From Plasmopara viticola (lineage: Eukaryota; Oomycota; Peronosporomycetes; Peronosporales; Peronosporaceae), in contig MBPM02000093.1 of assembly GCA_001695595.3 (NCBI GenBank), positions 62,001-126,000 of the forward strand: a DNA stretch of 64,000 nt, given 5' to 3'. A model generated the notes under the pieces. It did no database searches, had not been told where the DNA came from, and saw nothing but the letters and a program-made list of their open reading frames with translations. This document shows, one piece after another, positions 58,263 to 64,000 of the stretch. Made by a program: the position numbers and the translations under genes. Within the stretch, counting starts at the first letter, position 1, and the number at the start of each line of letters is the position of its first letter.

Positions 58263-59610
58263 CACGTGTCGTCTTTGTCATTGAACGAGACGGAAACACC
58301 GTGATCGTCTGCTTGCCCTTCAAACACCCAGCACACAATATTTCCACACTTTGCTTGATAATTGGGATACCATTAGTTAATCGCTGTGTCCTGATCAGCG
58401 CATCCTTGCTGGGGTGCCCCATGCGTGCATGCCAAAGCTCCCACTGATTGTCAGCCCCGGTATATTCAACGAGACATGCTTCTTTTTGCTCACAGTCAAG
58501 AAAAGACGACTTTCCAATTTTTGTGCCCGACGCAATTGCTTGCTTCTTGTTCCAAATGACACATGACGAACGCGAGAATTCCACACTCATGCCACGCTCT
58601 GCCAGCTTGCCAACTGACAGCAACCTTCTGTCGAGTCCGGGAATGTGCAGAACTTCAACCATGCGAATCCTCATTCCATTCAAACCAGTCAATTTTACCG
58701 TGCCGGCTCCTTTGACAAGCAACTTCTTCCCGTCTGCAATCGTAACTTCGATGCTAGCTTCTAGGCCCTTGTAATCAAACAAGTCCTTTCTGTGCGGGGT
58801 CATGTGGGAAGTTGCTCCACTGTCAATCAGCCATCCTGATGACTTCCCTTCACCAACAGCAAACACCGTGTCGTCACTTTTGAATCTTTTACCGGCCGGG
58901 CAGTTCCGCTTCATGTGTCCAAACTGGTCACAGTTGAAGCACTTGCCCTTGAATCCAAAGTTATTGCGTGGAGGACCACCCTTTCGCCCATTGTCCCGTC
59001 CACCTTTGAATTTTCTAGCATTTCCATTTCCATTTACGCGAAATGCTTTCTCTGTAGCTTCTTTCCTCCGCAGCTTCTCCGACTCTTTGAGCAGCTTCGC
59101 CTTGACTTCTATCAACGAAATATCCCTTGCATTTTCCACAATCGACGAAATCAAGTCGTACTCCGAAGGTAGACTGCTGAGAAGTATCACCAGCTGGCGT
59201 GACTCAGTAATTTGCTCTCCCGTAGTCTGTAGTCCCACTACTAGCTCGTCAAAAGAGTCCAGGTGCTCTGCCATGCTTGTTCCACTTTCCATCTTGAACT
59301 CATGTAGTCGACGAGTCATCACAACACGATTGTGAAGAGTCGAGCGATTGTAGAAATCGCGGAGGGTTCCCCACGCCTCCATAGCACGCGTAGCCGACCG
59401 AATCTTGGTCTGGTGCTGGATCTCAACGCCTTGAGCAATGATGCCTAGCGCCTTGGCATCATTAACCAGCCACGCCTCCGTGACGTCCTTCTCTTCCTTG
59501 ACGGCCATGATGTGTCCCAGGAGACCCTTCCGCGCCAGGGTCATCCTCATGTTAAACTCCCAGTGGTAATAGTTACCACCTCCTAGGAGGACTTCGGTGC
59601 GCTTGTTCAT
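58156..59610 (-). pseudogene. copia element 2: gag, zinc knuckle, protease, integrase zinc finger
   Basis: A 484-codon open frame from ATG 59,610. Domains in order: gag with YHWEFNMRMTLARKGLLGH and SMAEHLDSFDELVVGL; knuckle CFNCDQFGHMKRNC (CX2CX4HX4C); protease with intact catalytic WLIDSGATSHMTPH; GAG-pre-integrase zinc finger with LWHARMGHPSKDAL and ILCAGCLKGK. The last 40 codons are an out-of-frame tail caused by the 10-bp deletion. The gag-protease part could still yield protein. Confidence 0.9.
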
Positions 59611-59652
59611 ATTGGGCGAGAACGTTGCTCGAGCTTGTTGCGGCTGTTAACC

Positions 59653-59798
59653 TGTTGAGAAGAAAGTAAAAACCGAAGTGAATATATTTGTCCTGACCAA
59701 TGAACGGCTACCATATGTAATTACTAACTGTAACGTACTTGTAAATACTGTGAAGCCACTCGCCTGTTCAACATGCATTCAGCGGTGTAATTTTAACA
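59653..59798 (-). repeat. 5' LTR of copia element 2
   Basis: 146 bp, same ends as the 3' LTR, with four transition differences. It is followed internally by GGTTAACAGCCGCAACAAGC, matching the same place in element 1. Confidence 0.93.
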
Positions 59799-59803
59799 AT
59801 CAC

Positions 59804-60343
59804 GATTCCCGATTCATGTGCTCTTCGCGATTTTAGCGAATTTCACGTATCACTGGAAATTGAAAATTTTTGTTATAATCCTACAAAATTTTCTGATAGA
59901 TGCAGCCAATCAACGTTCAAAATTTAAAGTAAAGTTTTTTCTTTGGTAATTGAGGGTGCTATAAGAAGTGGGGTGTGGGGGAATCAACTAAAACTGTAGG
60001 AAGGGTAGCGGTTCCTTTTACAAAATACCAAACGTACAGCTTAAAACATACGCAAGCTTTTTAAGTTGCATACACAGCTAAGATTGACGCAAAACATTGC
60101 ACATTGATATGTTTATTGTTGCCAATCTTGATCTCCTTGTTCTTAAAAAAAAATCGATTCCAATCTCTTTTGCTCCAATAGCTCATCTACAATGCAATCA
60201 AGAATTTCTTCTTAAATAGTGAGTTGTATACTAGCCAATTTCTGCGCCCCTTGCCCTTTCGTTCTGCTTGACTACCTGGGCCCAAATATTGCATAATGAT
60301 GCATCTGCAACTATTACGAGGCAAAAAGTATCTGAAGTCTTAT
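59804..60343. other. Intergenic, nothing recognised
   Basis: AT-rich sequence with short homopolymer runs and no usable frame. Confidence 0.5.
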
Positions 60344-61157
60344 TTAAAACTGACGTAAAGGATTCAGTTCGTGCATTTGAACGCTTTCTTTTTGCCGCGA
60401 TTTCGCTAACAGTACACTCTTGACACCTTCGAGCTCGGACTGAACTGGCGTATTATAGGTGACCATATTTTGACCTGTGTCGCCATTTGCAGTGTCAAAT
60501 GCACCACCAGTGCCAGCCAGTTCTACGTAGCGAAACAGAAAAGAATATTGAGGGATGGTAAAGAAACAATTGGAGAAAAAAACATCCACGCAAGTGTGGT
60601 GATTACCTGGTGATTGCGAGCATAACAAGCACAAATGGCATGCAGAGCGTACGAAACTATCGTATATCGCATATGGAAGCCCTAATAAGTAGGAAAGATA
60701 GCGACCAAATTTTACTTTACGTTGTTAGTCAATTTGAACGTTATCCGTCAGTAGTTTGGTACAGTCCCGGTTTGTCCGCGCTGCGTGAACAAAGAAAACT
60801 TTCAACACAGCTCTGCAGTCAGGTGTCATATGCAAAAACAACGTGACTTAAACGCCTTACATTGTCCTTTGCAAATCTCATCTCTACGGGTTGCGAGAAT
60901 TACAGCAGAGCCATAGATCTTGATGTAGCTATAAAATTCTGATGCAGCATCCGCAATTGAATTGGTAGGGACGAATACTTTGCAGAAGAATACCTGACAG
61001 CCATGTCAAAGCCATCCTGAAGCACTTTTTCAGGCGCACAAGATTTTACAGAGCGTAGATAAGTACCGCTTCTAATGTCGACTCTACAAGAACTACGTTG
61101 AGTGACAAATCGCGTAAGTATCACAGCGGGCAGGACAATCCCGTAATATATTTTCAT
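60344..61157 (-). pseudogene. Spliced gene remnant, possibly a membrane protein
   Basis: Three exons join in phase: 60,861-60,977, 60,607-60,714 and 60,344-60,522, with introns of 146 and 84 bp; the first has a textbook branch site GACTAAC near its acceptor. The product includes VFVPTNSIADAASEFYSYI, GSAVILATRRDEICKGQ, FGRYLSYLLGLPYAIYD and a hydrophilic tail ELAGTGGAFDTANGDTG to ELNPLRQF. VFVPTNS followed by an aromatic helix recalls the first extracytosolic segment of Patched/NPC1-type proteins, but the rest does not match that family. Upstream, ATG 61,157 opens MKIYYGIVLPAVILTRFV, a plausible signal sequence, followed by SGTYLRSV; a 1-bp phase conflict separates it from the next exon. It may be a pseudogene or contain an exon I misjudged. 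Confidence 0.4.
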
Positions 61158-61256
61158 CTAAGCGTTACAATGAGTTAAAGACATTTTACTTATATTATCT
61201 TCTGCTATCTAGCGACGCTTAATAAAATTATAAACAAGATTTAATGCGGGGCTATA

Positions 61257-61908
61257 AGCACGTACATAGCAACGGAAAAGTCGCGATGAAACTATGGTTT
61301 TGTTTCAAAATTTCTGTGCTATATATGCCACGCAAGAAACTGTTCCTGGAAAGCCCTCGGAGCAGGTGAGTGTACAACTCAGTGCCGTGGCCAGGTGATA
61401 CATCCAAAAGGTCCTTCCATTCCTTGTCAGCTTGGTTATTGAAGACACGGCGACTTGCGTTGATACCAAATTTGAACCAATAATTTTGTGTCTTCGGTCA
61501 TCAAAATATTCTGTCGAATGTACGGAGGATTGATGTCTTTGACTTTGCTATTATTTTTCTGTTTATTTACGATGGTGGTTCCATCGGTAGGGACATCACA
61601 GGTCTGGTCATTGCCCCTCTGTATTGCCATTCACTTCTCTGTCTGTGTGGGCACGAACGTTTGCAAGTCCAGTGAGTCTGCCGATAAGTCTAATACCTTT
61701 TAGATTAACCCCCAAAAGATGAAGCCGTTTTCACAATCTTGTCGCTTCTCATAGTCGTGTTTACAGAGTAAAGAGATAGATAATTGTTCGTATGAGGTCC
61801 CGCGATGCTCTTTCGGATCCTTAATTTTTTTAAGGGCTCTCTGGTCGGCAAACTGCTTCTGGCTTGACGCTCATGGCGTAGGAACAACCTTGCTTGCAGG
61901 CGCACCAT
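61257..61908 (-). pseudogene. Remnant with weak effector-like features
   Basis: From ATG 61,908 the frame reads VRLQARLFLRHERQARSSL and PLKKLRIRKSIAGPHTN to a stop at 61,705. Further down, another frame reads NYWFKFGINASRRVFNNQ, then KEWKDLLDVSPGHGTELY and LLRGLSRNSF to about 61,257. A basic LFLR segment followed by tryptophan-containing helices (W-x-F, VF, W-x-x-LL) is reminiscent of RXLR-type secreted proteins with a WY fold. No signal peptide is readable, the canonical RXLR is absent and frames are broken, so this is a weak guess about a dead gene. Confidence 0.25.
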
Positions 61909-64000
61909 GAAGAATGGTACAGAGACGTATTATATAACCAAAGCAAATTTCAAAGAAAGTGTATGTCATTGTCAAACAACGGTGACCTTCTTGAAATGCC
62001 TGTTCGTTAAAAATAAAAATTTTCGTGCTTAAACCAAACAGTACTTACCTTTTTGTATTAAATGCAACCGATTTTTCTATAAAGGATTAGTAAGCGGTCG
62101 GTTTATGAAGTCCAGCTTTTGTCTTACGCTTAAAGGAGCTTTAAGAGAACAGTTTCGATAGCTCCCTGATCAACATACTGAGGTAATGTGATGATTGCTC
62201 AAGCCGCATTATAGATGACATCGTTGCACCTTGAAATAATATCTCCTCCGTGGGACTCCTAGCGACGATCAAAAGATAAATTTCAAGGTGTTGAATCTAC
62301 AATCGTCTTTGATAAAATCTTTAGAAAAAAGGAAGTGAAAGTCGCATCGAGTCTTTACAAAAAAATTGAAAGATATTACTGCGATACATAACGTTTCCGT
62401 GGTTAAAAATGTCAATTTTTTCTTCAAGTGTATCTCTGTGCATTATGGGTATACGAAAGCGCATTTTTTAGCTTAATGGATGTATAATGGCATCGATCTG
62501 TTGAGGAGTATGATGCACGGTACGTTGCACATGTTATAGTAGCTCGTTGTAACATAAATGAAATCAAGTGGAAAGACTTGTCTGGTCTTGCGATCACTCC
62601 ACATCTGAAGTTTTGTAGAAATCAAGAACGGTCGTCTTTTTACATACGAAAACCTGAGCAATATTTACCTCGTACGAAAAAAGCACTGGATCGGACTGCG
62701 GTGACATTTATAGCGTTCGTACAAAAATCTACATCTTTCCTTACTTCTCGACCCTTTTAGTAGGAACGTTATACAAAAAAAATATTATAGTAATTAATTG
62801 CTGTATGCTTAGCAGCTGCACTCGCAAGGTGCTTATCGTTGCTGTAGCAACATCGACGTCGTCGAGCCTCGATCTGCTGGGTTTCAAAACCTTTACTCGG
62901 ATACTTGCACACTTGCAATTTGATCGACATACTTGTACTCCGTACTCACGAGATTAATGTAGCCTTTACGCCAGACATGCCTTCATATCCCAAAGTAGAG
63001 ATTTTAAGATATGCTAAGACTTATAGTCTAAACTTTTCTTTAGTGTAAGGACAAGAAGTGCAAAGCTCAGGCAAGTAATCGATTAGCGCTAACCACTTGA
63101 GAAAATATATTTAGATCGGAGGAATCCACATCGAATACTTTTAAGGGCTATTGCCACACACACAGCTGAAGGCTCTTATAAGCAGCGCAGCTTGATGAGT
63201 AGAAGCTAAAATAATTAAGTCTACAAACCTCAAGGACATTTGCTCCGTTATTCAGCAAACTTCACATCGTTTTTTGTCAAAAAATGTTCACATTGTTTTT
63301 TGTCAAAAAATGATGTCAAAGTTTTCACGTTGCCAGCTTTAACCTCGTGATACCGTAGGCTTCTAAGGACGTAAAGTTTGGCGACACTTGCTCTTCATAA
63401 TACTTCGCTCTTGCATTTAGACCATCTCCGAATCAATACAAATACGTGTAAAAGGAAGCACATCACCACCATCATGATCTCTCCACGCAGTGCTCTCAAA
63501 CTACCACATGTCTTCATTGTTGCCGAGATAGTACGTACAATCCGCTTGTGTGTCCGGTTAGGGGTTAGTTAAACCAAAGTGGACGCCGAATCGAAACTAT
63601 ATAAATTATGGGCCAGAGTGCTTGTCTTTTTAGGAAACAAAAGCAAAGACAAAAGACAGGCCACGATACTCCACGTCGACTGAATTCACACATCACGAGG
63701 CGTGTACGCGACATCCGGCAATCGAGCGTCACTACCCCCAAAAAATGGTCCTTTAGTAATTTTACACTTTTGAGACCACGGTACCTATGCTTCAAAATTC
63801 TATCGATCTTGGTGCCACCTTTTTTGTTACCATACACGATTAATCATATAAGATAAAGCAGCCTTTGACGATGAAGAGCACCGACTGCTAAAAAAAACGG
63901 GATTAATAGTTGACACAGCTTCTTGACGCAAACATTAAACACAATCAACTCCACTTCATGATACAATGTAGAGTATGTATTCGCATTCCCAAGTCGCTCA
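61909..64000. other. Gene-poor right end
   Basis: About 2 kb with no recognisable gene on either strand. Confidence 0.5.
63261..63312. repeat. Two tandem 26-bp units forming A/T hairpins
   Basis: Units 63,261-63,286 and 63,287-63,312 differ at one base. Each contains TTTTTTG-TC-AAAAAA, a short perfect hairpin. Confidence 0.8.

Larger units (their letters stand above)
57213..59798 (-). mobile_element. Ty1/copia LTR retrotransposon with deleted reverse transcriptase
   Basis: A 2,586-bp element with 146-bp LTRs at 57,213-57,358 and 59,653-59,798 and a perfect 5-bp target duplication ATCAC (57,208-57,212 and 59,799-59,803). Its LTRs differ at four sites, all transitions. It encodes gag, protease and integrase, then jumps directly into RNase H: the RT is missing. 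It is the same family as the element at 33-37.5 kb but clearly younger. Confidence 0.95.

Noticed and set aside
1..64000. CRISPR arrays, operons, bacterial promoters, rRNA or tRNA genes
   Set aside because: The sequence is eukaryotic, with spliced genes and LTR elements; I saw no regularly spaced repeats of CRISPR type and no convincing tRNA or rRNA structure.

Overview
The window looks like nuclear DNA of a zoospore-forming oomycete (Peronosporales, Phytophthora or Plasmopara type). The evidence is compact genes with 58-100 bp GT-AG introns, an intraflagellar-transport gene beside a Tubby-like gene, an EF-hand/CorA fusion, and a gene-dense block that changes abruptly into about 50 kb of gene-poor, AT-richer DNA with decayed Ty1/copia and Ty3/gypsy elements. 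The species cannot be fixed from the sequence alone. All exon structures were built by hand from splice sites, reading phase and family similarity.

Positions 1-14.1 kb are gene-dense. In order: ATG12 (+, four exons); an unrecognised basic 355-residue protein (-); a small two-exon protein with a phosphatase/phosphomutase-like N-terminus (-); two tandem MATE transporters (+); IFT122 (-, five exons, 1248 aa); and a Tubby-like protein (-, seven exons, 792 aa). Intergenic gaps are mostly 75-180 bp. IFT122 and Tubby-like proteins work together in cilia (IFT-A and its cargo adaptor), so their adjacency is notable.

Positions 14.1-54 kb are gene-poor. The only recognisable host gene is an EF-hand plus CorA-type Mg2+ transporter at 25.3-27.2 kb. 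It is broken twice: an internal tandem duplication of about 120 bp changes frame, and a second frameshift sits directly before the GMN motif. A full-length but decayed copia element lies at 33,251-37,513. A decayed gypsy element without recognisable integrase lies at about 42.0-46.85 kb. Between these are diverged repeats, hairpins and short coding-like remnants, including a three-copy tandem family at 39.8-41.0 kb and a dispersed repeat at 27.6 and 32.4 kb.

Positions 54-55.3 kb hold a healthy divergent pair of mitochondrial genes: a COX7a-like subunit (-) and a dicarboxylate carrier (+), 108 bp apart. After them come a possible RAD9-like pseudogene (56.3-57.0 kb), a younger copia copy with a perfect 5-bp target duplication whose reverse transcriptase has been deleted (57,213-59,798), a spliced gene remnant (60.3-61.2 kb) and a remnant with weak secreted-effector-like features (61.3-61.9 kb). 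I see nothing clear in the last 2 kb apart from a short tandem hairpin repeat.
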